A stretch of 36,904 nucleotides of DNA from Gymnopilus junonius (taxonomy: Eukaryota > Basidiomycota > Agaricomycetes > Agaricales > Galerinaceae). The translations under genes and the position numbers were made by a program. The notes under the pieces were generated by a model. It saw only the letters and a list, made by a program, of their open reading frames with translations. It was not told the DNA's origin and did no database searches. Of this stretch, positions 19,853 through 30,046 are shown piece after piece (the first letter of the stretch is position 1; each line of letters starts with the position of its first letter). The stretch is taken from assembly GCA_015501075.1 (NCBI GenBank), contig JADNYJ010000318.1, positions 1 to 36,904 of the forward strand, read 5' to 3'.

Positions 19853-21039
19853 CGCTGATAAAACAAAGGATGATGATGATAATGAGATGGTCCCTTTAAG
19901 GAATTAGTATACGTACATAGAAAAATCTTGACTGCAATCAACGAACTGTTAGTCTTCAAGTAATTGAGTAAATATTTCTCGGCGTGGTGAGGATATGAAG
20001 TGTAGGAAGCATTGAAAGTGTGGCTTAAATATCCTGAGTGCCAAAGCACGACAGATGGAGTAATCCACCTTATACAAACAGTAACTAAGGAAAGGCACAA
20101 AGAAAGACAAGAACCATAAGGAGAATCAAAGACCTTGATACCCGAAAGGACTATGAGTCAGTTTGTGGGTGCCTTGTTCACCTATTCGGAGCATGCACAC
20201 TGACATATTAAAGTTGAAGCGAACTCGCCAATTTCCAAATAACCATGTGCAAGATTTAAAGGAGGCCTTGTTCTTCATATCTGACATTAATTAACATTGT
20301 TGTTTTCAACATTTGACACCATTTCAGAAGATGACCAAATGGCAGGAAGAGCTAGATCTACAATTGAGAAAGCACTAGTGACGAGCCCTAGAATAAGGAA
20401 GTGGCAGGAAGCGCAATCAGAACAAAGATCTGCAGTGGCGCTGTGATTGAACTTGAAGGAATATGGATAAACATCAACCACATTGTAGATGTAGATAGAT
20501 GTCAATTTTTAAGAATTGTAACAAGAAGTGAATGTGAATGCCCTTGGCTCGAGAGCATGACGACAATACATACCTTGCACTATAGAAGGTGATGAGGCCC
20601 GGAGCACAGTAGCTCAATCAGGCAGTTCTGCTCACTAATTGTCAGTATAACACCTAAAGTAGGATTAAAAAACGTGGACGTAACTGAAATATCTTGGATT
20701 GGAGGAAGATGACAGTACACGATTTCGTAAGTATTACCGCCGTCGAGGATATTGGTCGGATCGACCACTCTGGCAGTAGAGAGTGCCGTTTTTCTCCTCG
20801 AAACTCCAGCTGGCGAAGCTCTTTCGGGTTGTACACCCAAGCTATAGATTTTTAAAAACGGGTTTTTAAGCTTTCTGGGCAGCGTGGGGAGCTTGGAAGA
20901 GAATAAGGGCTGCAAGATACGTACGAAAGCAACGTTCATGATCAACGCATCTCCATGGGCGTGGGAACTTTTAGATCACGTGCAAGGCTTCTTTTTCTTT
21001 TCCATTTGAGATGCCATTTCTGTCATCATCTCTGTTTGC
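19853..21039. other. Intergenic stretch with unidentified minus-strand frames
   Basis: It holds the promoter of the plus-strand APH gene. A minus-strand frame from about 20939 to 20580 starts MNVAFVRILQPLFSSKLPTL and continues ARVVDPTNILDGGNTYEIVY. It could be the first exon of an unknown gene, but I find no matching downstream exon. Otherwise nothing is recognised. Confidence 0.4.
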
Positions 21040-21958
21040 ATGCCTACGAAATCCGAAGAGGACGAAGAGGGTGCTTCGTATGTCAGATCTGTTCTGTGTA
21101 CTATCAGAGAAAATACTAACTGACAGTAAAATCAATCATACCAGCCCGTCTAGCACGCCAGCACATCTGCGGTCTCCGGTTCCCGAACTTAGGGGTTTAA
21201 AGCTCTTCAGATATGAGCTCAACCGCCGTTTCGACGGTTTCATACGCCGATTGTGTTTTTTCGCATTTAACGGCGGCAAATTCACCAAATTTGGCCCTCG
21301 AGTGCGCCTCCAGGAGGCTTTGTCAATGGATTTCATTGCGCGAAACACGACAATCCGAGTACCTCGTGTTCTGGATGTCTTTTCCATTCGCAGGACCATG
21401 TATATCGTCCAAGAACGTATCAACGGACCCATTCTCGAGGATGTGTGGCACCGTCTTTCTATAGAAGAGCAGCATAGCTCTGTGCTGCAAGTGAAGGATT
21501 GTCTCGATCAACTACGTGCACTAAAGCCTCAACAACCAGGGCGTGTGCAGGCTGTAGATGGGTCTGGCCTCATTGACAGTCGACTGGATAGCGGGGAATG
21601 GGGCCCGTTCGATAATCATTCTGACTTCCATCAGTTCCTAAACCACGATGTCCTTCGTGCTCAGTCCCAAACTTATCCTCGCGTGCAGGATCCGCTGTCA
21701 AAGGTGGAAGGGAAACAGTACAAGACCGTCTTCTCTCACGGTGATCTTGGACCTCATAATATTATTTGGAAGGATGGTAGGGCTGTCATTATTGATTGGG
21801 AGAGGGCTGGTTGGTTTCCAGAGTATTGGGATTATACCAGGGCGTATGCTGCTCGTGGATACATGAAAGATTGGTGGAAAATGTTCAGTGAGGTGGTGGA
21901 TAAGTACGATGATGAGTTGGAGCTCGAAGTTCGAATCAGTGAATATTTTGAAACTTAA
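21040..21958 (+). CDS. APH-family phosphotransferase (small form)
   Basis: Exons 21040-21077 and 21127-21958 give 289 residues. I prefer this start over the in-frame ATG at 21011 because the 49-nt intron has a perfect TACTAAC branch site next to TGACAG, and splicing gives a compact acidic leader (MPTKSEEDEEGAS). GLKLFRYELNRRFDGFIRR opens the domain. MDFIARNTTIRVPRVLDVF, YIVQERINGPILEDVW, SHGDLGPHNIIW (H217, D219, N224) and IIDWERAGWFPEYWDYTRAY (D236) are standard APH motifs. The GPHNI/WERAGWFPEYWDY combination is typical of a large fungal APH subfamily of unknown substrate. It is a different subfamily from the 14-kb and 22-kb genes. Confidence 0.86.
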
Positions 21959-22087
21959 AATTCCATAACGCGGACGATTGATTGTGTGTGGTCCTTGCCA
22001 TTAATGGCATTCATAAAAAGTGTTTCCGCTCGTCTCTAGATACACATTTCATGATAGTATCATACATTTTCAGTCGTCTCAACAAAA

Positions 22088-22251
22088 TTTCCGCAAACGT
22101 CAAAGTGAGCCCTTCATCTTTCTCAAATGCGCCGGTCACAGGCTGTTCCTGCAGAGATAAAGCAGCACCACACCGCTACCTCACAAGAACCACTTGCTCA
22201 ACCAATGCTCAACGCCATGTTACCCTCCACTTCGCCCTGTTGGCTCGCCAG
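22088..22251 (-). pseudogene. Duplicated fragment of the Skt5-like gene
   Basis: This 164-bp stretch aligns with 11681-11830, which covers the exon 3/exon 4 junction of the Skt5-like gene, in the same orientation. Shared runs include TTTCCGCAAACGTCAA, GAGCCCTTCATCTTTCTCAA, CAAGAACCACTTGCTCAA and TTGGCTCGCCAG-type ends. The minus strand still encodes FEKDEG and TLTFAE, but a stop interrupts the counterpart of the WFLCG segment. Nothing of the rest of the gene is present. It is an orphan partial duplication about 10 kb from its source. Confidence 0.8.
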
Positions 22252-22324
22252 ATATAGTATGGTATTCACACGACTTCACTGCTTTCTACCATAAAGCTTG
22301 CACCTCACTCATCTTCCGACCGCA

Positions 22325-23525
22325 CTACAAACTATCCAGCCAAGCCTTCAGATGTCTGCATCCTGGATCGTTCAGACCCGGAAACAGCCATTCGCGTGCT
22401 ATGCGACAAAATTCTCCCCCTTTCAAAACTCGGTGATATTCAGGATCCAATTCTATCACAATCTGGAATCTGGCGTTAACTCTCTGAAGAAGCTCGTAAT
22501 CATATGGCTAGGTAACTTACTTCTTCATAGACCTTGCGCAATTCTGTAGCATCACCAGGGCTAGAAAACCAAAAAGCGGAGGGCAGGCTGTCCCTGTTCA
22601 TTGATTGAGGGTTCCTTAGTCCGTCATAACGAATCCAATACGGATATGCCGCAGCTAGTACAGCTGCGAGTCTCTTTAGCGTGCGACGTGCTTCGCCCAA
22701 ATCTTGCTCTGACAGTGCAATGTTGGAGGAATTCAGTTTGTTCTGAAAATGCCACGCGAAGTACTCGTTTATTGAATAGACGACTGTAGGAGGTTCTGAA
22801 GGTAGGATAGAGGGTCCTATAACGGGGGTATTCGAAACAGAGTCCAATGAGGAGACACTTCCAATACCACTTGGAGCATTGGTTCGCCACAGTTCAATCG
22901 CAATAGAGGCGTAAGAGCGAACGTTGGCCGCCTACAGTATAAAATGTTTCAGTTGACGTTATGAATAACAGTGCGGAAAGAAGAGTCAAACCTTAGCTTC
23001 AAAGGGGAGTACACCAAAGGTATCCGCCAAAAGTTTCCCATTACATTTGTCTGTTATCATATAAGGTGCTGTCTGTTCAGCGGTATGATATTCGCCTGTA
23101 CTCATATAATAGTGTACGCGGTGGATTGGTATCTTGGTCGCAGAAGAGATTCAATTCATAACGTCGCACTCTCGTCGGAATTTGTCTTTCAAAAAGTCCA
23201 GTTCAGTGGTTGTGTCTGAACTTACGATACGAATTATAAAGTGCGTGTCATCCGCAGTACACGCGTCATAGACCTGTTAAAGAATAAAAGAGCCTTTCTC
23301 GGAAGACATAAAGGGGACTTTACTTACAAGATAGTGGTTGTGCGCTATTTTTTGCAGAGTAGTTATTTGAGAGCCGCTTAATTCTTCAAGTTTGGCGACT
23401 GTTTCTTTGAGGTCGAAAGGCAGATCTTCGGGGTCATCAAGTAAATTAGGGAATGTAGGGAACGGAAGCTCCTCTTCGATTTCATTGCCGTTGGCATCCC
23501 ACAATAAAAGTGTAGCTACCCGCAT
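22325..23525 (-). pseudogene. Decayed paralogue of the APH gene at 14188
   Basis: Exons can be traced at 23525-23328, 23273-22991, 22931-22522 and 22462-22325, matching the intron positions of the gene at 14188-15508. The leader LLLWDANGNEIEEELPFPT matches LVLWDVDGNEIREELPPPT. Two lesions are clear. A TGA at 23151-23153 stands where the relative has a tryptophan codon. The third exon jumps from TLKRLAAVL straight to AAAYPYWI, so about 48 residues including the HxD catalytic loop and the DW metal site are missing (near 22650-22675). The end is intact (LKAWLDSL). With no catalytic loop, kinase activity cannot survive even if the stop were read through. Confidence 0.88.
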
Positions 23526-24137
23526 AGAGTTCAGTGAATTTTCTGGCATGGAATTTTCACCGCACCTGTTTCGGTGTCCGTCATATTTCCCTATGAGCTT
23601 TAGGCACTGCTCTGAAATATGACTTGATTGAATTGAAGAAGAACGAGAGATCTCTAGAAAATGAGAAATGTACGCACCAAAGTAATGATAGGAGGCGTCT
23701 GGAGTCTGGAAGCTGCAGCTTCAATTTTTCAAAACGATAATCGTACTGGTCACATGGCTTCTATTGTTCTCTGTCGCTCGGACGATCCGCGGATCCGGAG
23801 CCGGGATCGGCCGGGCGACCATAAAGAGCTTTTACTTTCACCTCACGTTTGCCTCACAATTTCTTGACCGGGGACATCTTCGAGACTTGAACTTCAAAAA
23901 CTAAGTCAATTTTTAACATGCCACATGAAAGTAAGTTCTTTCTTTATTATATATCAATAAATGCTTAGGGCCTCTTTCGACGAAAAGGAGCAGTTATAAT
24001 TAGGTTTCTGTCTTCCCATCCCCTTGCTTCCCATCCCCTTGTTTTGAAAGGCATCCGCTATCATTCTCTAACTAAACCAGCTCTTGACATTGGCCCATCT
24101 AAGCGTAATCGATAATTATCAGTCGTCACTTCACAAA
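23526..24137. other. Divergent intergenic region
   Basis: It lies between the decayed APH gene (minus) and the oxygenase gene (plus). No coding sequence is recognised. It contains a duplicated CTTCCCATCCCCTTG unit near 24010-24042 and AT-rich sequence upstream of the oxygenase start. Confidence 0.5.
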
Positions 24138-25580
24138 ATGACAGTGGACGCATTCCCAGCCTGGCCGGAAGACGTACCGACCCATCCTTTGTTAATCATT
24201 GACTATCGTCTCCTCAGAAAAAAGGACCCATCTGAAGTCGATAGGCTGTGGGAAGCTGCGACAACACTCGGATTTTGGTAGTAAGCACCTGTTCATCTTT
24301 ATCGATATGATGAAATGTTCTAAGCGGCTGCCATAGTTTAAAAAACCACGGAGCTGATACTGCTGTTGCAGAAATGTTCGACCTCGGGGCAGCGGTCATG
24401 GCACTTCCACTGGAAGAAATGATGAAATATGAGCAAGGCGATCAAGGAGAATCATTTGGGTGTGTACGGCGTTTCTCATGGCAGCTGATTTGGCGGAAAG
24501 CTGATGATGTTCGCTATGTAGATACAAAATGGCAGGCGGAGACGTTGTCTCCCCTACTGGTGAACTGGACACCGCCGAGTTCCTAAACATTGCGAAGGAC
24601 GACGCTCTGGCATGGCCTCACCTCGTGCGCCGTAAAGCACCATCGTACCCCCCTCTGGTGCTTTCTAATATGGAAAGTATTGTCCAACCCTTTATTCTGA
24701 AGTCGCTGGAGGTAACCAACATAATTATCGATATCTTCAATGACAAGCTTGGCATGGGGAAAGGAAGACTGTTGGAGTTGCACTCAGATGCTGAATGGAG
24801 TGGCAGCCAGGCTAGAATCATCAGGAACAAGGCGACGAATAGTACAGTTAAGATCGCAACGGGCAGCCATACAGATTTTGGATCGCTGGTAAGTCTTTGC
24901 CTCTGGTTGACTTACAACCTCTGACTCGTTTAATTGCAGTCCTTCCTTCACAACAAACAAGGCGGCCTTCAAGTTCTTCCTACTGGTTACGATTCGTGGC
25001 AATATGTGAAGGTTAGTATTGATGCAGTGCTGAATAAAATGTGTATCTCTCGTACTACTGAGTATTTGCAGCCTATTCCGAACCACGCAATCTGCAACGT
25101 AGGTGACGCCCTTTCAATCCTCAGTGGTGGCCTTCTCCGTTCAAATATCCACAGAGTCCTGTACGCACTTTCTGTTCTGCCTCTGATTGAGCTTCAGTCT
25201 AATATCCAGTCACATAGGCCTCCGCCTTCGACGCAAGCAAACACCGAAAGGTGGTCACTGGTGTTTTTCTCGCGGCCCGGAGACACAGTCATTCTGGGTG
25301 CATTAGCGGATGAGAGTCCTGTGGTGGCCGAAGTCGTCAAAAAGAAATCTTCCGAAGGGAGTGAGATGTCAGACCCACATGTAACGGCACAAGAATGGTG
25401 CCAAAGGAGGGTCAAGAACCGACGGGTGGCCAATAGACAAGTGAGTAAATTAATTTAAGATTCTCTTTTGGGGAAAGACTTCATCGAGCCCACTAGGGGA
25501 CGGAGACTTGGGAAGCGAGTTTAGGAACGGAGAGTGTAAATTATTCTGAGGTCATATTGCTTTTCAGACTGTTCTCATAG
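24138..25580 (+). CDS. 2-oxoglutarate/Fe(II)-dependent oxygenase (isopenicillin N synthase-like)
   Basis: Seven exons (24138-24280, 24337-24459, 24522-24888, 24940-25011, 25072-25160, 25218-25440, 25497-25580) join in frame to 366 residues. The N-terminal DIOX_N region includes LLIIDYRLLRKKDPSEVDRLWEAATTLGFWYLKNHG and SFGYKMAGG. The iron-binding triad is H205 and D207 in GSHTDFGSL plus H262 in NIHRV. R276 and S278 in RWS form the RxS 2-oxoglutarate clamp, followed by LVFFSRPGD. GGLQVLP and AICNVGDAL are family hallmarks. Such fungal enzymes hydroxylate, desaturate or cyclise small molecules, often in secondary metabolism, and the substrate here is unknown. Two methyltransferase genes follow directly, the first only 262 bp downstream. 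The last exon (TETWEASLGTE) is supported by its resemblance to the family end. Its final residues look unconserved. Confidence 0.9.
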
Positions 25581-25842
25581 CAGTAAGACTGAACAATGGT
25601 TCAGTCAGCACAACTTGATTTAATGTATATTACAAGAAAGGGGCGGGACAAACAATTCCAATTGGCGGGTCAATTGGTGTCGCTGTCACGGCATTCTCAT
25701 TACTGAATCCGCATCAGCGCCGAACCGAGAAACATTATTCCTGTCACCGTGTGTGGAATGGTGGGATTCAGGGTCGCTGGAGCCTCTTATAAAGGAAGTC
25801 GAGAGAACAACAGCCTGCATACCTTCTCTTTTCCTCACAGAG

Positions 25843-26617
25843 ATGTCGCTATCAAAGATACCGTTCTCCTTCATTGCTGCTTACACCTTTATGAAGGGTT
25901 TTGCGCCTCCACATCCTCCTCCTCCCAAAGAAGAAAGAATAAAAACGAATGTTCTAGAAATAGAGTGGTACACGAAATTGCCTGGTCCTGGTTCTGTTTG
26001 TGAAATCGTCTTTTTGGATCTCATGGAAGCAGAGAACTTACCGCACTTTCGTCACGTAGAAACTCATAATGCTGGCTGGCTTATTGGACATTGCGACTAT
26101 CCTAGCATGGAACTATCCCTCGTATTCTATCTCAAGAAAAGTTCTTTCGACTTTGGTCTTCGCAGGTGGCAGGCCGGATCAGCTCCATCTATCGACGATG
26201 TCAGCAATTGGGTGTGCACTGATAGTAATCGGCTCTTTGGTCAGGCTCTCAACCTACCGCCACCTTGGTCGTTACTTCCGGTTCCAGGCCAGCATCCAAA
26301 AGGACCACAAGCTCATCGTCAGCGGGCCATATTCAGTTGTACGACACCCAAGCTACACAGGCCTATTGATTACGCATCCGGGATGGGTACTGTGGTACTG
26401 TGCAGATGGTTCGTGGATCCGAGAGTCTGGGTTATGGGCAACGCTCGGTGGCAAGGTTGTTGTCCTGACGTATTTCGTCGGATTATTATGTGGATCTTTG
26501 TATGTCACCCTCATGAGAATGGGTCATGAAGACGAAGCTCTCAAGAAAACGTTCGGAAAAGAATGGGAGGAATGGGCGGGGAAAGTTCCACACAGGATTA
26601 TTCCTGGAATCTATTGA
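25843..26617 (+). CDS. Isoprenylcysteine carboxyl methyltransferase-like (Ste14/ICMT family), copy A
   Basis: Exons 25843-25995 and 26060-26617 give 236 residues. The 64-nt intron uses a weak GTTTGT donor, supported by alignment with copy B, which has the same exon lengths. Several hydrophobic segments suit the ER-membrane topology of ICMT (IPFSFIAAYTFMKG, LIMLAGLLDIATILAW, SAIGCALIVIGSLVRL, KVVVLTYFVGLLCGSLYV). The SAM-binding signature is GPYSVVRHPSYTG (R146, H147, P148, Y150). The C-terminus EDEALKKTFGKEWEEWAGKVPHRIIPGIY matches the family ending. ICMT methylates prenylated cysteine at the end of CaaX proteins. Fungal genomes carry extra ICMT-like paralogues whose substrates are uncertain. 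It converges on copy B with about 440 bp between the stop codons. Confidence 0.9.
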
Positions 26618-27056
26618 GTAAGATGTGGCGACAGTGTACTACATTTGCACTGGAAGAGCATTGCTTACTTTTGAATCATCATCACTTTGAGGTAGTTTTG
26701 GGGGTAAGAAAACACGATGAGGGAAGGATGTTACAAGTTTGGTACAAGTCTGGCGGTCGGCACAAGAAAAGAATTTTTGATCCGTTACGGCACGTGAGGA
26801 AATTTGGTGACTTTCAACCCCGACTGACAGATCGGACCCTTTGGCCGATCCTCCTTGTTTAAACGTTCAACGTTTCAATTTCAATGTCAACCCCCGTCCT
26901 TCCTCTATTATTCTTTTATCTTCCCTTTTGTACGAAATTAGATAGTCGAAGTAACGAAGAGGAAAAGATGGCCTTTCGAAAAGAAGCACGTTCTAACATG
27001 ATGAAGGGACGGTTCTTCAAACTAATGCCGAAACTACGAACTCTGGCTTTGGCTCT
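26618..27056. other. Convergent intergenic region between the two methyltransferase genes
   Basis: It holds the two facing 3' ends. A plus-strand frame to 26862 is unrecognised. No other feature is seen. Confidence 0.55.
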
Positions 27057-27824
27057 TCAATAAATTCCAGGTACGAGCTTTTGCGGGACATTCTTCGCCC
27101 ACTCCTCCCACTTCTTCCCAAACTCTTTATGAAGTGCTTCATCTTCGTTTCCCATCCTCATCAAGGTGAGGTATAGCGATCCAAAAACAATCACGATCGC
27201 GTACGTAAGGATGCTAAATCGTCCTCCAGTCATGTTCCACAATCCGGATTCCCTGACCCACGATCCTTCGGCGCATTGCCACAAGACCCATCCTGGGTGG
27301 GTCAACAAAAATCCCGAATAACTAGGGTGACGGACGAATGAATATGGTCCGCTGGTGATCAACTGATGGTCCTTTTGGATGCTGGCGTGGAAGCGGAAGT
27401 ATCGACCGAGGTAGCGGAAGGTCGATAGCCTGATCAAGGTTCCAGCTACAATCAGTGCGCAGCCAACCGCGGACATTGTCGTTAGATGGAGTTGGTCGGG
27501 TCTGCCACCCGAGAAAACGAGCGTCGAAAGAATTAGCTCGGACAACGGTGACGCGGGATAGTTCCATGCGAGGATGGTCGCGATCTCCAATAACCCAGCC
27601 AACATCATGAGTTTCTGAGATGGAGCAGGTAACGTGAGCGCCCTTGCTTGAGTTGAAGTTTATGAACTAACCGCGCTAGGTCCCGCAGTCATAATGTACC
27701 ACTCGGTTTCCAGGAAGGTTGCTCTGACGCGCTCCTCCTTCGCTGGTGCAGGGTGTGGAGGCGTCATGCACTTCATGAACGCGTAACTTGCAATGAAAGT
27801 GAGTGGGATCTTTGCCAGTGACAT
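27057..27824 (-). CDS. Isoprenylcysteine carboxyl methyltransferase-like (Ste14/ICMT family), copy B
   Basis: Exons 27824-27672 and 27614-27057 (153 and 558 nt) exactly match copy A in length and give 236 residues. The intron is 57 nt with a GTTAGT donor. The protein opens MSLAKIPLTFIASYAFMK, close to copy A's MSLSKIPFSFIAAYTFMK. The SAM signature is GPYSFVRHPSYSG, and the end is EDEALHKEFGKKWEEWAKNVPQKLVPGIY. Both copies look intact and differ mostly by conservative changes, so both are probably functional. They arose by an inverted duplication. Whether they share a substrate cannot be told. Confidence 0.9.
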
Positions 27825-30046
27825 GGTCGGATGGAATATCCCGTTACAAACGTCTGCTCTGACTCTTCTTATACAGGATTGGCACTTTACGATATAAATA
27901 CTCTCTTTGTCAACCAAATCTTCAGCAGCGGCTATTTGGAGTTGGAATTAAGATCCACCAGCGATTTTTAGTGCCTTACTCTTTACACCCCGGCGCAAAT
28001 ATATTCTCATGCCAGCGGAAGATAGGGATGGGTCTACTGTGCGCCTTCCCCAAAACGCGTACCTGGCACTGTATACTCACGTCAATCATCATGCATTTCT
28101 TGGAAGCCTGGATATGATGAAGCTAAGTAAATAAACCTCAATGACCTTTCACAGTGGCTCAGTTGTAATCTAATTTTTCTTGGAATAATCTCAATTGAAT
28201 GATACATGACTCTTTTCGGGTGCTCAAAGACGTTTGACAGTCCACAAATCCGGAAACAACATGTCCGTGATCCACGCAGAACAGTCGGTCTTCAGTACAC
28301 GATAAGCACGAAAAGACCCAAGTGCTATGAGCGCCACCTCTACGCATGAAAGATAGGAACACAAAATTAATGAAGAAAGGTGAGGTTTATTCACAATCCA
28401 CAAACACCTCACGTTCACAACGTGTCTCAAGCAACTTGCACCTACTTGTAAATCTCTGCTCTTAAAATCGGCTCTCAGTGACCTTTGAGGATTGCCTTTA
28501 TCCACAACTCTGTGTGGACGAAGTTTTGAAATCATACGTATTAAGAGTGGAATTAGAGATATTGTTATGTCTACACCAAATCAAGACGTTTGTGGGATTA
28601 TCAGTCCACACTAAGACAAAGACATAAATAGCTGGGGCCCTTATCCGAACACGACGGGCAAGCAACTGTCCAAACGGCCCCAAAATGAGCACTTTATATT
28701 ACAAAATGCTCATTTTGAGCCAATTGGACATCCGCTTGCCCCCCGTGGAAATACTATAATAACATACACATCCTCGGAATGTCATTCTTCATTCCTGCCT
28801 TCTATTAAGAGGTTAATCGTACCTTGGGACAATCCACATATGACATCCAGATATATAAGAATGCCGAATTTCTCTTCCAGCATTTAATGCTCGCGGAGAA
28901 GATGTTATTTATATGAATCAGTTTCTAGTAGCGACGATAACGGTCTGCAGACCTCTGCTGTCTAGAAAATAATTAAAGAAAAAGCCTAATTTTCCTGAAA
29001 GCTTGATCCTATAATCTCTTATGCAGTTACACTTCGGAGATCCGAGAGATATCGCTACTCCCACCTCAGCTCAACCTGGTTTCTACTAGATGTTTAACGT
29101 TCAGCTTTTAAGTGCTATGAGGCATTTCTATTTATCCCGGCCGACATATCTGCACTTGGTGAGGATGATCTTGATTCATATTCAGTGATCGTCCATTTAG
29201 TTGGGCATGTATCAATAACTTCGATAACAAATTTACGAACATGCTATACTGGTTCTGCTGGTTGTTTATCTCCTAAACAGAACGGCGCCATTCATGTGCC
29301 GAGCCCCTTTCCCATTTAACTGCTTCCTATAAGCTATCGCCTATAGCCAATACGAGCAAAATTCGCTTTAGCAGGGGTCCGCCATTCCGGGTCGCAAGGA
29401 AAGTAAGTGGTCATGCGATATTTCTGGGCTGATAAGAGGAGTTAGAGTTGAGCTAGAGTGGTAAGTCGAGAATTGGAATGTCAAGAACTTGAAGTACTTC
29501 GGAGGCAGACAAGGATTTAGAGTCAATGAATGTTGGTATCAGCTGGTCGTACTCTTCGCACATTCGGGGGTCGACAGCTTCACTAGATAAAATATGGATT
29601 AAAGGTATACAGGACAGAAAAACGTAGATAACTGATAAATCACCATGCTCCTAAGGCAGAATGGCGCACGGAGTATTTCACCTTCAACCTTGATCTGTGG
29701 AAAGTTTTGAAAGCTTAATAACGAGATAAAGGAATGATTACTGGCATCTTTCCGGTCTTTTTCTGTTGCAAGACATTATAAAAGTTTCTCAGTAATCGCC
29801 GTCGTTCATAGCTCCGTCAGAGTAATAGTAAAGGAGACAAAAGGGAGATGAGGTTGCCAGAAGATCACTTGACCCACGATTAGTTCACTCTCCGACCTTG
29901 ATGCCGGTCTCCCGAGGTCGATAAGATTAGATGTGGAGGTAAATACATGCAAACTTCCTCTCTTCTTCGTTCGATCACAGCTTGATCGCAGCACGAAGAG
30001 CAGTCAAAGCCCACAGCGATATCCGCTTCAAGAAACAAGGGCAACG
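27825..30046. other. Gene-poor stretch
   Basis: No gene is recognised in 2.2 kb. It contains the small inverted-repeat element at 28656-28741 and AT-rich sequence, and its right end should carry the F-box gene promoter. Short minus-strand frames at 28159-28692 look like noise. Confidence 0.5.
28656..28741. mobile_element. Small inverted-repeat (MITE-like) element, copy 2
   Basis: An 86-bp unit folds back on itself along nearly its whole length. GGGCAAGC at the left (28656-28663) pairs with GCTTGCCC at the right (28734-28741), GTCCAA pairs with TTGGAC, GGC with GCC, and the inner 11-bp arms CAAAATGAGCA (28681-28691) and TGCTCATTTTG (28707-28717) pair exactly around a 15-nt AT-rich loop. It shares its left end with the element at 7298. 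It has no coding capacity, and no target duplication is obvious. Confidence 0.7.
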
